From assembly GCA_047620505.1 (NCBI GenBank), contig JBLHKS010000070.1:1-31431 (forward strand): 31,431 bases of DNA. Direction: 5' to 3'. The position numbers and the translations under genes are program-made. Positions within the stretch are counted from its first letter, which is position 1. Each line of letters starts with the position of its first letter. Origin of the DNA: JBLHKS01 sp047620505 (GTDB lineage Bacteria > Verrucomicrobiota > Verrucomicrobiia > Verrucomicrobiales > DEV007). The notes beneath the pieces are model-generated. The model made no database searches. It was not told where the DNA came from and worked only from the letters and a program-made list of their open reading frames with translations. Below, one piece after another: positions 8,258-17,319 of the stretch.

Positions 8258-8318
8258 GGGATTTTTCTTTGTAACAATGCCCGCGAGACGTTTTTGAGCA
8301 GGATAGAAAGAAAACTCT

Positions 8319-10529
8319 ATGACCGAAACCTCTTCCGCTTCCACCTGTCCCGACTGCGGCACCCCCCTGCCCGAAGATTCTCCCGGAGAACTCTGCCCGT
8401 CCTGCCTCATGCGCCAGGCGCTTGCCTCTCGCACGAAGCTCGAGCCGGGGCGGGAGCCGTCTTCCTCCCCGCCGCCTTCTCCCGAGGAAATGGCGGACAA
8501 GTTTCCGCAGTTCGAGCTCACTGAATGCCTCGGACGCGGCGGCATGGGGGTTGTCTACAAAGCTCGCCAGAAGTCTCTCGACCGCTGGGCAGCGATCAAG
8601 ATCCTGGCTCCCGAACTGGTCGGTGAAGAGCAGTTCGCGGAACGTTTCGCCCGCGAGGCCCAGATCCTGGCCAGCCTGAGCCACCCGAATATCGTCACGG
8701 TCTTCGACTATGGCGAAACGGACGGCCTCTACTACATCGTGATGGAGTTTGTCGACGGGGTGAACCTCCGGGATCTTCTGCGGGAGGGAAAACTGGAGCC
8801 GCAACAGGCTCTCAAGATCGTTCCCCCGGTCTGCGAGGCGCTTCAGTATGCCCACGACAAAGGAATCGTGCACCGCGATATCAAGCCGGAGAACCTCTTG
8901 CTCGATCGCGACGGTCGCATCAAAATCGCCGACTTCGGGATCGCGGCCCTCGCCGGCGCGAGCGGTGAGCGATCTGGCACGCCGCCTTACATGTCGCCCG
9001 AACAAGGGGAACCCAGCATCGAGGTTGATCACCGGACTGATATTTACGCCCTCGGAGCGGTCCTCTACGAAATGTTGACCGGCGAGCGTCCCGGCAGCCC
9101 TCTGCAGCTGCCCTCGCAGAAAGTGCTGCTCGACATCCGGATCGACGACATCGTGCTCCGGGCCTTAAACACGGAACCTGAACGCCGTTACCGCAGCGCC
9201 GATGAATTCCGCACCGTGGTGGAAACGGTCGCTCCCCCGCCGCCGCCACCAGCTGCCCCCGCCAGTCCGGTAACGCAGAAAACGCCTTCTCCAGACGCGT
9301 CCGCCGCAAAGCACTTCGACCCCAGGTTGATAACGGTCTCGGCCATTCTGATGATAGTCCTCGGCGCGGTCAACGCAGTCTCGATGGTGTTTCCTATTCT
9401 GATTTTTCCATTCTTCGGCGGTGTGATTCAGGAGTTTCCCGCCCAGATGGGCTTGCTCTTCCTGCCATACTTCCTGCTTACTATCGCGGCCTCCATTCTC
9501 GCCATAATCGGGGGTCACCACATGTTGAAGCGGAGTTCTCGCAGCTGGGCCATTGCCGGGGCCGTGGCCTCCTGCTGTCTCACGTCCTTCTGGTGGCCCA
9601 TTGGCATTGCGGTGGGCGCTTTTGCCCTCGTGCTTTTGCTTTCGAATAAGGATGCCGCTTCGAAGACGCCCGAATCTGCCGACAGCACCGATGTCGTCCC
9701 GCCAGGCCCAAAACTTTCCGGGATGGCCGTCACTGGAGCCATCCTCCAAGCACTTCCCTGGGCGCTGATTCTGCCCGTCCTGGGCAGCGGGGGCCTACCT
9801 ACACCTGTCCGTGTACTGCTACTTTTACTCCTGTTTCCGATTCCGGGCGGCATCCTCGGCTGGATCGCTGCGGGAAAGATCCGGGCCTCGGAAGGGCAAC
9901 TCAAGGGCATGGGCTTTGCAATATTCGCCGCAATTCCTACCGTGGCTCTCCTTGCGATCGCCTTGTTGTCTGCCGCAGCAGGTGGCCTGGTCGGATTGGT
10001 CTTTTTCCTGGACCCGCTGGGTCCCGACCAATTAACGCTGTCTATCAGCGGGACCGTTGTCACTCTCACTGGCCTTGCCGTTCTGTGGATGATTCTCGGC
10101 ACCTGCTACCGGCGTCTCAAGGGCAAGCCGGCACCGACCCGGCGACTGCGTCGTTGGCTGACCGCGTCGATCCTGATTATCCTCTGGATTGCGATTGGCG
10201 CGCTCTTCTGGCTTCAGCGTCCTCAGCAACTCGATTCCTGGCTCTCCCTCGATTCCGACGACCAGCAGCACCTCGCAATGGGATCAACCTGGCGTCGCAC
10301 GGCGGTCTTTGGCGACGATCGCCTGACCTTCCGATTCGTTGTGCAGGGCAAAGGTGGAACGATTCAAGAGAAGCGGGAGATCCCGGTTCCGGTGGACCAA
10401 CTCGCCAAAGATTACCGCGTGGCGCCTGCCTCGGATTATTTCTTTGGCGACAAGGGAAACATTCAGTGGAGCGAAAGCTCGGTCGAATTCCAGATCGAAG
10501 ATCTCACCCTCCACAAGATCGCGTTTTAA
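8319..10529 (+). CDS. Transmembrane Ser/Thr protein kinase with N-terminal zinc ribbon
   Basis: 736 residues. Residues 10-29 hold four Cys in two CPxC pairs (10, 13, 26, 29), a zinc ribbon. The kinase domain runs from about 66 to 305. The glycine loop is LGRGGMGVVYKA, the ATP lysine Lys94, the alpha-C glutamate Glu113, the catalytic loop HRDIKPEN (Asp187), then DFG (Asp205-Gly207) and TPPYMSPEQ. All catalytic residues are present, so it should be active. After a Pro-rich linker come many hydrophobic helices between about 335 and 640, then a roughly 90-residue globular tail beginning near WLSLDSDD. The kinase therefore sits in the cytoplasm on a polytopic membrane module that may sense the envelope. 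It follows the ECF sigma gene and probably acts on it. The C-terminal tail belongs to no family I recognise. Confidence 0.93.
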   Translation: MTETSSASTCPDCGTPLPEDSPGELCPSCLMRQALASRTKLEPGREPSSSPPPSPEEMADKFPQFELTECLGRGGMGVVYKARQKSLDRWAAIKILAPELVGEEQFAERFAREAQILASLSHPNIVTVFDYGETDGLYYIVMEFVDGVNLRDLLREGKLEPQQALKIVPPVCEALQYAHDKGIVHRDIKPENLLLDRDGRIKIADFGIAALAGASGERSGTPPYMSPEQGEPSIEVDHRTDIYALGAVLYEMLTGERPGSPLQLPSQKVLLDIRIDDIVLRALNTEPERRYRSADEFRTVVETVAPPPPPPAAPASPVTQKTPSPDASAAKHFDPRLITVSAILMIVLGAVNAVSMVFPILIFPFFGGVIQEFPAQMGLLFLPYFLLTIAASILAIIGGHHMLKRSSRSWAIAGAVASCCLTSFWWPIGIAVGAFALVLLLSNKDAASKTPESADSTDVVPPGPKLSGMAVTGAILQALPWALILPVLGSGGLPTPVRVLLLLLLFPIPGGILGWIAAGKIRASEGQLKGMGFAIFAAIPTVALLAIALLSAAAGGLVGLVFFLDPLGPDQLTLSISGTVVTLTGLAVLWMILGTCYRRLKGKPAPTRRLRRWLTASILIILWIAIGALFWLQRPQQLDSWLSLDSDDQQHLAMGSTWRRTAVFGDDRLTFRFVVQGKGGTIQEKREIPVPVDQLAKDYRVAPASDYFFGDKGNIQWSESSVEFQIEDLTLHKIAF

Positions 10530-10547
10530 CGAGTGGCTGTGTCGCCT

Positions 10548-11693
10548 TCATTGATTTTCAGACGGAATTTCGAAGGTGTAGAAGCCGCTCAAACTCAACG
10601 CGAACCTGAGGCTGCCGCTCAGCTCGATCGGGAAACGCAGTTCGGCGGTTTCCGTCGGGTTGAGCCGGAATTCGCCGGATTCGAAATTCGTCGGCGAAGC
10701 CCAGGCTGATCGGCCTTCGATGCTCGCCTGATTTCCGATCCAAGCGCGCCGATTGAACCAGAACGGCTCTTCGCCGCCGAGTTTCGCGCTCGTCGCGCCC
10801 TCTGGAATCTGGACGACGACTCGGCGGAGAAATTTTGTGCCGACGGCTTCGATCGCGACCGATCCCGCTGTGCCGAAATCGACCGTCAAATTCGTGCTGC
10901 GATCCTCAGGTTGGTCGTCGAGAAACACGCCGCGAAGGTAGTTTTCAAGCTCGCTCGTGTTTGTGAGTTCCAAAACGAGCAGGTCACCGCCCGCCAGGTC
11001 CAGATTCGGCAAAGCCCCTTCGCGCAGCGGCGTCCAGACGACCGGATTGCCTTCGCGGTCGACATCCAGCTCCTCTCCGACGCGAAGCGAAACTGCCAGC
11101 AGCTGCGGATCGCGCAGGTGTTCGATTTCGGGTGCCCAGTTCGCGAGTTGGACCCGCGCGATTCCGTTTTCCGAGGTCAATCGCGGCAGGACCAGCAGAT
11201 CGCGTCCGGGCCGATCCGCGCCGACGCAGCCAGCGAGCATTTTGCCTTCCAGCCGCCATTTCGCGCCGTCGTGGGCGAGAATGTGAGGGCAGAATCCGCA
11301 AATGCTGCGACCGATGCCGAAATTGACGAGCAATTGGGTTTCAGGGTCGAAATTGACCATGAGCGCCGTCCAATTTACTGAATCGTGTAAAACAATTACG
11401 TATTGAAGAGACTGGAGTAATTCGCGTTCGGGCCGGTCGAGATCGTGAGCAAAAGTTGGAACTTTGACTTTCTGCTTCCTCGGATCGCCAAGGAGTTTGA
11501 AGACTTCCGCTTTGGTCGTTTTGCCCGGCTTCAGCCGCGCGTCGAGCCATTTTTGAGCGGCCTTGGCTTCGAAAGCTGATCCTCCTGTTTTTCCAGCGCG
11601 GAGATTTACGACCCAGGCGGGATCTTCCGCCCTCAAATCAGGCGAAATCACGAGCAGCGCTGAGATCGCCAAGAGGAGAAATTTGGAATTCAT
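10548..11693 (-). CDS. Secreted protein of unknown function
   Basis: 381 residues with a clear signal peptide (MNSKFLLLAISALLVISPDLRA, split near residue 22). Residues 30-100 include KWLDARLKPGKTTKAEVFKLLGDP, a pattern reminiscent of the small SmpA/BamE-like 'dependence on local sequence' repeat that often follows signal peptides. A Cys pair lies in SICGFCPHILAHDG, and the C-terminal half is beta-rich (FWFNRRAWIGNQ, FRLNPTETAELRFPIEL), suggestive of a carbohydrate-binding or jelly-roll fold. I recognise no named family. It is transcribed away from the cytochrome/WD40 gene across a 113-bp divergent gap and converges on the kinase gene with only 18 bases between stops. Confidence 0.75.
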   Translation of the reverse strand: MNSKFLLLAISALLVISPDLRAEDPAWVVNLRAGKTGGSAFEAKAAQKWLDARLKPGKTTKAEVFKLLGDPRKQKVKVPTFAHDLDRPERELLQSLQYVIVLHDSVNWTALMVNFDPETQLLVNFGIGRSICGFCPHILAHDGAKWRLEGKMLAGCVGADRPGRDLLVLPRLTSENGIARVQLANWAPEIEHLRDPQLLAVSLRVGEELDVDREGNPVVWTPLREGALPNLDLAGGDLLVLELTNTSELENYLRGVFLDDQPEDRSTNLTVDFGTAGSVAIEAVGTKFLRRVVVQIPEGATSAKLGGEEPFWFNRRAWIGNQASIEGRSAWASPTNFESGEFRLNPTETAELRFPIELSGSLRFALSLSGFYTFEIPSENQ

Positions 11694-11806
11694 GGACTCA
11701 GCGTAGGGTGAATCGGCAGAAATTGAAAGATTTTGCGCCTTCGGTCCTTGTTTAGATCAAAGCGGGTTCGACCCGCGTTTTTCGTCAATCGCCCCAAACA
11801 AATCTC

Positions 11807-14800
11807 ATGTCGCGTTTTACCAAATTTTTCGCCCTTCTTCTGGCCGTTTCGCCTCTCGCCGCCGTCGCTCAGGACGCGCCTCTTGAAGTCGCCAAGCTCA
11901 ACCGTGACTCGCCGGTCGATTTCAACGCCGAAATCGTCCCGATCATGAAGAAAAACTGCTTCGCCTGCCACAACCAAACGAAGGCGAAAGCGAAGCTCGT
12001 GTTGGAGACGCCGGAAGCGATTCTCAAGGGCGGCGATACCGGCCCGGCGATCGTGCCAGGCAACGCAGCCGATTCTCTGCTCTTCACCACTGCGGCGCAC
12101 ATCGAAGAGCCGATCATGCCGCCCGCGAAGAACAAATCGAACGCGGTCAATCTCAATCCGCAGGAGCTGGCGCTGCTGAAACTCTGGATCGACCAGGGCG
12201 CGAAGGGCACGGCCAACATCGCGCCTGCTGCGCCGGAACAGTGGCTGCGCAGCGAACATGAGCCGATCTACACGGTCGCGATTTCTCCGGACGGTCGTTA
12301 TGCCGCTTGCGGACGCGGGCACAACGTCCACGTTTACGATCTCGTTAAGCAGAAACTCGTCGCTGAGCTCGTCGATCCGGATCTCGAGGGCGTGACCCAC
12401 CGCGATTTTGTCCATTCGCTCGCTTTCAGCCCGGATGGAACTCTCGCGACCGGTGGCTACCGCGTTGCCAAGCTCTGGCGCAAGCCCGAGGTGCTTCCGA
12501 TCTCGGAGACTGCGGCGCTCGAAGTCCACAGCGCGATTGCCGTTTCCGCTGACGGAAAATGGCGGGCGCTCGGTCTTACAGATGGAACGATCAAGATTTT
12601 CAACTTGGCGGAGCCAGCAGCTGCTGCGGTTTCAGTCAAGGATCACACGGCGCAGATCAACGGACTCGCTTTCCTGCCGGACAACCAGACTTTGATCTCA
12701 GGATCGATGGATAAAACGCTTCGCCGCCGCTCGCTGGCCGACGCGACCAAGAGCGATAAAATCGATGTTCCTGCCGAAGTCCACAGCTTGGCTTTGATCG
12801 AAAACGGAGCGCGTGCCGCGTTCGCGACTCAGGACAATTTCGTTCGGATCGTCGCCGTTACCGCTTTCAACCCGCCTCCGGCCGCAGCTCCGGCACCAGC
12901 AGCTGCTGCTCCAGCCCCCGCTGCTCCGGCAGCCGCGCCAGCCGCTCCCGAGCCGCCGAAGATCGAATTCGTCGAGTTGGCCGGAAGCACCAAGCCGCAA
13001 ACGATTCTCGAGACCGTCAAAATCGCGGATGTCGAGCATCTCGTCAGCGCTGGCGAAGACGCGATCGTTCGGATCTGGAATATCGAAGGCAAAGCGCTGC
13101 TTCGGCAGATTGCGATCGGCGGTCCGGTTCTCGCGCTCGATCTCAGTTCCGATGGCGAAAAAGTGATCGTGCAGCGCGCAGCAGCGGGCCCCGCGCGGAT
13201 GTTCAAGCTGGTCGACGGCGCATTGATTAAGGATCTCGAACTCAATCCGCAGATTTCGTTGCAGGTCGCCGAAATTCAGCGCCAGGAACAGATGGCCACT
13301 CGTTTGGCGAATCTTTACAAGGCTGAAGTTCCAAAGCTCGAAGCATCCTGGACCAAAGAAGGCGAAGCGGCTGACAACGCCGGCAAAGAAATTCCAAAGG
13401 CGAAGGAAGCGTTCGGCGTGAAGCAGGCTGAGCTCGCGGTCAAGCGCCGCGCCAAGCAGCTCGCCGACTACACGCTTACGACCAAGTCGGTCGATCCAGT
13501 TCTGTCTGCCGAGGATGCTCAAACAAACATCGACGCAGCTAAAGTGGTCGTGACGGAGGCAACGACCGCGATCACCGCTGCCGCGACAGCTCACGCCGCC
13601 AACGTCAAAGCGCTGACCTCTACGAAGACCGCGGCTGACACCGCCTCGACTGCGACCGCGACCGCTCTGGCTGCCGCCAAGAAAGCTGAGGCCGCCAACA
13701 CCGCCGCCAAAGCTGCACCCGTGAAGGCCGTGGCTGACGCTCAAGCCAAAGTCGCCGCCGCCAAAACTGCCGCTGACGCAGCTGCAACGAAGGCCGCCGA
13801 AACCGCGCTTGCCGCCGCCACGAAACTCGTGGCCGCCAACGACGCCAAGCAGGTGACTCTGGTCAAAACCTCGGCTGACGCCACTGCGAAGGACGTTGCC
13901 GCCAAGAAAACGGCGGCTGATTCCCTCGCCGCGCTGACAGCGGCCAACACAGCGAATACCGCGAACGTCGCCAAACTGAACGAAACCAAGGCCGCTGCCG
14001 ATAAGGCCAGCGCCGCTGCGGCTGTGGCTCTGGTCGCCGCCAAAGCGGTGGAAGTCGCCAAAACGGAGCTCGAAACCGCCGATGCGGAGTTCGCCAACGC
14101 CAAGCGCGGCGTCGGCTTGGCTGTCCGTAATCGCGATCTGGCCTCAAAGCTAACCGGAGATGCCGCTCGCAAACTGGCAGACGGCAAAGCCAAACAAATT
14201 ACCTGGGAAACGGCGATCGAGGCGCTCAAAGTCCAGCGCGAAGCCTTGCTGAAAACGCTCGCCGAGGAAGTTCCGAAGCTGGAAATCGCCGGTGTCGCGT
14301 TCACGCAGGACGGAACCCAGGCGATGACCTCGCTCAAAGACGGCTCGATCAACATTTACAACGCGACGGACGGTCTCTATCTCAAGTCGATCCAGACTAA
14401 CCAGAAAGTCGTCGGGCTCGATCTCGACGCTGACGGTCATCTGATCACGAAATTGGAAGATCGCCGTTTGATCACGTGGATGACGAATTCCAGCTGGGCT
14501 CTGGCTGAGAAGCTGGGCAACGGCGTGGATCCTGAAACTCTGATCGATCGCGTCACTGCGATGGAGTTCAGCCCGGACGGCTCCACGCTCGTGACCGGCA
14601 GCGGAGTCGCATCTCGAAGCGGTAGGCTCAAGATCTGGAATCCGATCACTCTCGAGCTGATCGCTGAAAACGTCGAAGCGCACAGCGACACGATCAGCGA
14701 CATCAAATTTTCCCCTACCGGAGACAAAATCGTAACCGGATCGACTGACAAATTCGTCAAGAGTTTCGACGCCGCGACCGCTGAGCATCTCCGGTCATTC

Positions 14801-15214
14801 GAGGCTCACACGGGGCACGTGTTAGGCGTTTCCTGGAGTCACGACGGACGCCGCTTGGCGAGTTCCAGCGCCGACACGGAAGTGAAGCTCTGGGATGCCG
14901 ATAGTGGTGAGCAGATCAAGACGATCAAGGGCTGGACGAAAGAAGTGACCAGCGTCGCGTTCTTCTCGCCAGCGAATGAGCAGGTCCTGACCAGCAGCGG
15001 TGACTCCAATCTTAAGCTCGACACAGGCGCGATCGCCGGAGCAACCAGTTTTCAGTACAGCGCCGCTGTCAGCCGAGATGGAAAATACTTTGTCGCCGGC
15101 GGAGAGGATGGCGTGTTGCGAGTCTGGAACGCGGCTCGCCAGCTGGTCGTCAGCTTCGAGTCTCCGAACGCGAAGGCGGAGGCCGAAGCCGTAGCAGCTG
15201 CTGGGGCGGAGTGA
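11807..15214 (+). CDS. Exported cytochrome c (PSCyt1-like) / WD40 protein with Ala-rich coiled-coil insert
   Basis: 1135 residues. A signal peptide (about 1-23, ending AAVAQ) is followed by a planctomycete-type cytochrome c domain with one haem motif, CFACH (Cys51, Cys54, His55), and an IMPPAKN segment with a possible axial Met. WD40 repeats occupy about 150-480, with HVYDLVKQK, FSPDGTL and IWNIEGK blades, interrupted by an Ala/Pro linker at about 355-385. Residues about 490-820 are an extreme Ala/Lys/Thr-rich helical stretch likely to form a long coiled coil. A second propeller follows at about 825-1115 (FSPDGSTLVTGSG, LWDADSGEQIKT). Proteins with this architecture usually sit next to DUF1501 or PSD1 proteins, and a DUF1501 gene lies about 700 bases downstream. 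Its role is probably periplasmic, in a polysaccharide-related complex; the substrate is unknown. Confidence 0.9.
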   Translation: MSRFTKFFALLLAVSPLAAVAQDAPLEVAKLNRDSPVDFNAEIVPIMKKNCFACHNQTKAKAKLVLETPEAILKGGDTGPAIVPGNAADSLLFTTAAHIEEPIMPPAKNKSNAVNLNPQELALLKLWIDQGAKGTANIAPAAPEQWLRSEHEPIYTVAISPDGRYAACGRGHNVHVYDLVKQKLVAELVDPDLEGVTHRDFVHSLAFSPDGTLATGGYRVAKLWRKPEVLPISETAALEVHSAIAVSADGKWRALGLTDGTIKIFNLAEPAAAAVSVKDHTAQINGLAFLPDNQTLISGSMDKTLRRRSLADATKSDKIDVPAEVHSLALIENGARAAFATQDNFVRIVAVTAFNPPPAAAPAPAAAAPAPAAPAAAPAAPEPPKIEFVELAGSTKPQTILETVKIADVEHLVSAGEDAIVRIWNIEGKALLRQIAIGGPVLALDLSSDGEKVIVQRAAAGPARMFKLVDGALIKDLELNPQISLQVAEIQRQEQMATRLANLYKAEVPKLEASWTKEGEAADNAGKEIPKAKEAFGVKQAELAVKRRAKQLADYTLTTKSVDPVLSAEDAQTNIDAAKVVVTEATTAITAAATAHAANVKALTSTKTAADTASTATATALAAAKKAEAANTAAKAAPVKAVADAQAKVAAAKTAADAAATKAAETALAAATKLVAANDAKQVTLVKTSADATAKDVAAKKTAADSLAALTAANTANTANVAKLNETKAAADKASAAAAVALVAAKAVEVAKTELETADAEFANAKRGVGLAVRNRDLASKLTGDAARKLADGKAKQITWETAIEALKVQREALLKTLAEEVPKLEIAGVAFTQDGTQAMTSLKDGSINIYNATDGLYLKSIQTNQKVVGLDLDADGHLITKLEDRRLITWMTNSSWALAEKLGNGVDPETLIDRVTAMEFSPDGSTLVTGSGVASRSGRLKIWNPITLELIAENVEAHSDTISDIKFSPTGDKIVTGSTDKFVKSFDAATAEHLRSFEAHTGHVLGVSWSHDGRRLASSSADTEVKLWDADSGEQIKTIKGWTKEVTSVAFFSPANEQVLTSSGDSNLKLDTGAIAGATSFQYSAAVSRDGKYFVAGGEDGVLRVWNAARQLVVSFESPNAKAEAEAVAAAGAE
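12615..12626. repeat. Palindrome CAGCAGCTGCTG, copy 5
   Basis: Exact copy in the first WD40 region of the cytochrome/WD40 gene, Ala-Ala-Ala phase. Confidence 0.85.
12897..12908. repeat. Palindrome CAGCAGCTGCTG, copy 6
   Basis: Exact copy in the Ala/Pro linker of the cytochrome/WD40 gene, Ala-Ala-Ala phase. Local Ala richness could explain this one by itself. Confidence 0.8.
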
Positions 15215-15220
15215 GTTCGA

Positions 15221-15625
15221 TCAGGGCTTCATCGCGGCATTTGGGAAATATCGCTGGGGAAACCCGGCGATATTCTTAAGAACGCGATCTGTGTGAACGA
15301 GGACGAGGCCTGTGTCTGCGGCGATCGCGGCCAGCATCCGATCGACGAGATCGCCGTGATCCCAATTCCAGAGCCCCGCCTGTTTCGCGGCGGCCACGGA
15401 TGGATTTTCCATCACAAAATTCTCCACGGCGTGATCGATCCAGTTTTCGGGATCAGGTACGCCTGGAAGTCCTCTTCGACGCCACTTGAAAACGATTTCC
15501 GCGATGCTGAGCGGGCAGAGATGAAATTCGGTGACTTCGTTCTCAAGAAAATCGACCAACGCCCGCTTTTGAGGGAGCTGATGGTAGCGCCGAAACCAGA
15601 CCCCGGTGTCAAGCAGGACCTTCAT
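15221..15625 (-). CDS. vapC: VapC-type PIN-domain ribonuclease toxin
   Basis: 134 residues with the PIN-domain acidic residues in order: Asp6 in LLDTGVW, Glu43 in IAEIV, Asp92 and Asp95 in GDLVDRML, and Asp113 in VHTDRVLK. These coordinate the metal used to cleave RNA. Its start overlaps the end of the upstream antitoxin gene by 17 bases, the usual VapBC arrangement. It converges on the cytochrome/WD40 gene with 6 bases between stops. No residue essential for activity is missing, so the toxin appears intact. Confidence 0.9.
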   Translation of the reverse strand: MKVLLDTGVWFRRYHQLPQKRALVDFLENEVTEFHLCPLSIAEIVFKWRRRGLPGVPDPENWIDHAVENFVMENPSVAAAKQAGLWNWDHGDLVDRMLAAIAADTGLVLVHTDRVLKNIAGFPQRYFPNAAMKP

Positions 15626-15839
15626 CGCTGATTGGCTCGAAAGCGGGTTCGTCGAGATCCGTTCCTTCGAGGATAATTGGATCGAGCGGCGTGTTTGAAA
15701 TCGGCGGGCGGATTGAGCTCGGACGCTGAAGTTTGATCAGGACCATTCGTTCGCCGGCTTCGACGACCTCGAAAACGTCCCCTGGCTCCACTGGTTTTGG
15801 GAGTACAACGCGGCGTTTTTGGTCCGCAACGAGTTTCAT
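15609..15839 (-). CDS. vapB: VapB-type antitoxin (AbrB/MazE-like)
   Basis: 76 residues starting at the ATG at 15839. The N-terminal 35 residues (MKLVADQKRRVVLPKPVEPG, DVFEVVEAGE) match the swapped-hairpin AbrB/SpoVT DNA-binding fold of many VapB and MazE antitoxins. The acidic, Pro-rich C-terminal part (DLDEPAFEPISDEGPA) would wrap the toxin. The 17-base overlap with the PIN toxin gene supports the pairing. The 92-bp gap to the DUF1501 start at 15932 should contain the divergent promoters. Confidence 0.86.
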   Translation of the reverse strand: MKLVADQKRRVVLPKPVEPGDVFEVVEAGERMVLIKLQRPSSIRPPISNTPLDPIILEGTDLDEPAFEPISDEGPA

Positions 15840-15931
15840 GGTGGGACAGTCCCACCGATCTTCGATTCCTCAAGAAAAACTACTTCATCAGAGATTATTT
15901 GACCGGCCCGCAGATTCGTTCAGACTTCCTC

Positions 15932-17305
15932 ATGCTCAACCTCTTCGGCAAACTCGACGCCGCTAAAACTCATTGCGATGGCCAATCGCGTCGCGGTTTC
16001 CTCCGCGTCGGTGGAATGGCGGCTGGCGGGCTCAGCCTTTCGCAGTTGCTCGCCCTAGAAGCGCAGGCCGGAACCGGCAGTTCGCACAAGGCGATCATCA
16101 ACGTTTACTTGCCCGGCGGTCCTTCGCACCTCGATACCTTCGATCTGAAGCCGGAGGCGACTTCGGACATCCGCGGCGAATTTCAGCCGATCAAAACGAA
16201 CGTGCCTGGGATGGAGATCTGTGAGGAATTTCCGCGTCTCGCGAAGATCGCCGACAAGTTCGCGATCATCCGTTCGATCTACGATTCCGAAGGCCGCCAC
16301 GATTGCTATCAGTGCATGACCGGCCGTAAATTTAAGGACAAAAACACTGCGCCTCCCGGTGGGTGGCCGTCTTTTGGAGCTTGGGTGTCGAAAATCCAAG
16401 GCTCAAACCCGGGGGTTCCGGCGAACGTTTCTTTGATGTACCCGACGGGGAATCGGACTTGGGGCGAAGCGGGAACAGGCGGATTTGTCGGCGCTGCGCA
16501 CTCGCCGATCCAGATGGTCGAGAAGGATCCGAATGCGCGCGCGCAGAACATGACGTTAGGCAACATGACGCTGGATCGGCTCGAAGATCGGCAGCAGCTG
16601 CTGGCAGCAGTCGACGGTTTCAAGCGCAGCGCGGATTCGAGCGGCTCGATGGACGGGCTCGATCAGTTCAATCAGCAGGCTGTCCAGATTCTTTCGAATT
16701 CCGGTTTGGTGAACGCGCTGGATATTTCTAAAGAGGATCCGAAAATCGCCGAGCGCTACGGAATCAACGATCCGCGTTACCAACGCGATGGTGCCCCGAA
16801 AATGGTTCGCAATTTCCTCGTCGCGCGGCGCTTGGTCGAGGCGGGTGCCCGAGTCGTTTCGCTGAATTATAGCCGATGGGATTGGCATGGCGGCGACGGG
16901 ATGAATTTTCCGCGTTCACGCCAGGAATTCCCTCTTCTGGACCGAGGGCTTAGCGCGCTGATCACCGATCTGCACGAACGTGGGCTTGATAAAGATGTTT
17001 CCGTCGTGGTCTGGGGTGAATTCGGTAGAACGCCGAAGATTAACAAGAACAACAGCCGAGATCACTGGCCACGCGCGACGTTCGCGCTGATGGCGGGTGG
17101 CGGGATGAAAACTGGCCAGGTGATTGGCGCGACGGATCGGACCGGCGGCGATGTCGACCAGCGACCGATCACGTTCCAGGAAGTTTTCGCGACGCTCTAT
17201 CAAAACGTCGGCATCGACTTGAAGAAGGCCACGATCATCGATCCCACGGGGCGCCCGCAGTATCTCGTTGAGCCGCATGCGGATCCGATCCGCGAATTGG
17301 TTTAG
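15932..17305 (+). CDS. DUF1501 family Tat-exported protein
   Basis: The start is set at the ATG at 15932 (MLNLFGKLDAAKTHCDGQ), giving 457 residues. The frame extends 45 residues upstream but crosses the divergent promoter region and would bury the signal. A twin-arginine signal, SRRGFLRVGGMAAGGLSL, starts near residue 23. The body is a DUF1501 protein, a sulfatase/alkaline-phosphatase-like fold: YLPGGPSHLDTFD, IRSIYDSEGRHDC, WDWHGGDGMNFP, VVWGEFGRTPK and DHWPRATFALMAGGG are family-typical. DUF1501 proteins are abundant in Planctomycetota and Verrucomicrobiota and normally accompany PSCyt/PSD1 proteins, perhaps acting on sulfated or phosphorylated polysaccharide. That function is inference. 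Its neighbour is the cytochrome/WD40 gene, with a VapBC pair in between. Confidence 0.93.
   Translation: MLNLFGKLDAAKTHCDGQSRRGFLRVGGMAAGGLSLSQLLALEAQAGTGSSHKAIINVYLPGGPSHLDTFDLKPEATSDIRGEFQPIKTNVPGMEICEEFPRLAKIADKFAIIRSIYDSEGRHDCYQCMTGRKFKDKNTAPPGGWPSFGAWVSKIQGSNPGVPANVSLMYPTGNRTWGEAGTGGFVGAAHSPIQMVEKDPNARAQNMTLGNMTLDRLEDRQQLLAAVDGFKRSADSSGSMDGLDQFNQQAVQILSNSGLVNALDISKEDPKIAERYGINDPRYQRDGAPKMVRNFLVARRLVEAGARVVSLNYSRWDWHGGDGMNFPRSRQEFPLLDRGLSALITDLHERGLDKDVSVVVWGEFGRTPKINKNNSRDHWPRATFALMAGGGMKTGQVIGATDRTGGDVDQRPITFQEVFATLYQNVGIDLKKATIIDPTGRPQYLVEPHADPIRELV
16592..16603. repeat. Palindrome CAGCAGCTGCTG, copy 7
   Basis: Exact copy in the DUF1501 gene, Gln-Gln-Leu-Leu phase (RQQLLAA). Confidence 0.85.
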
Positions 17306-17319
17306 TCCGAAGCCGAAGG

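Noticed and set aside
7334..8545. Minus-strand open frame (403 codons) opposite the sigma factor gene
   Set aside because: It mirrors the plus-strand sigma factor and the kinase start, both of which carry conserved motifs. No family signature is seen.
12698..13744. Minus-strand open frame (348 codons) rich in Gly/Ser/Arg
   Set aside because: It is the complement of the Ala-rich, WD40-encoding strand; composition explains its openness.
13560..14060. Tandem repeat array in the Ala-rich region
   Set aside because: Codon-level similarity (gcc gcc aa) recurs irregularly without a fixed unit, consistent with low-complexity coiled coil and not a satellite repeat.
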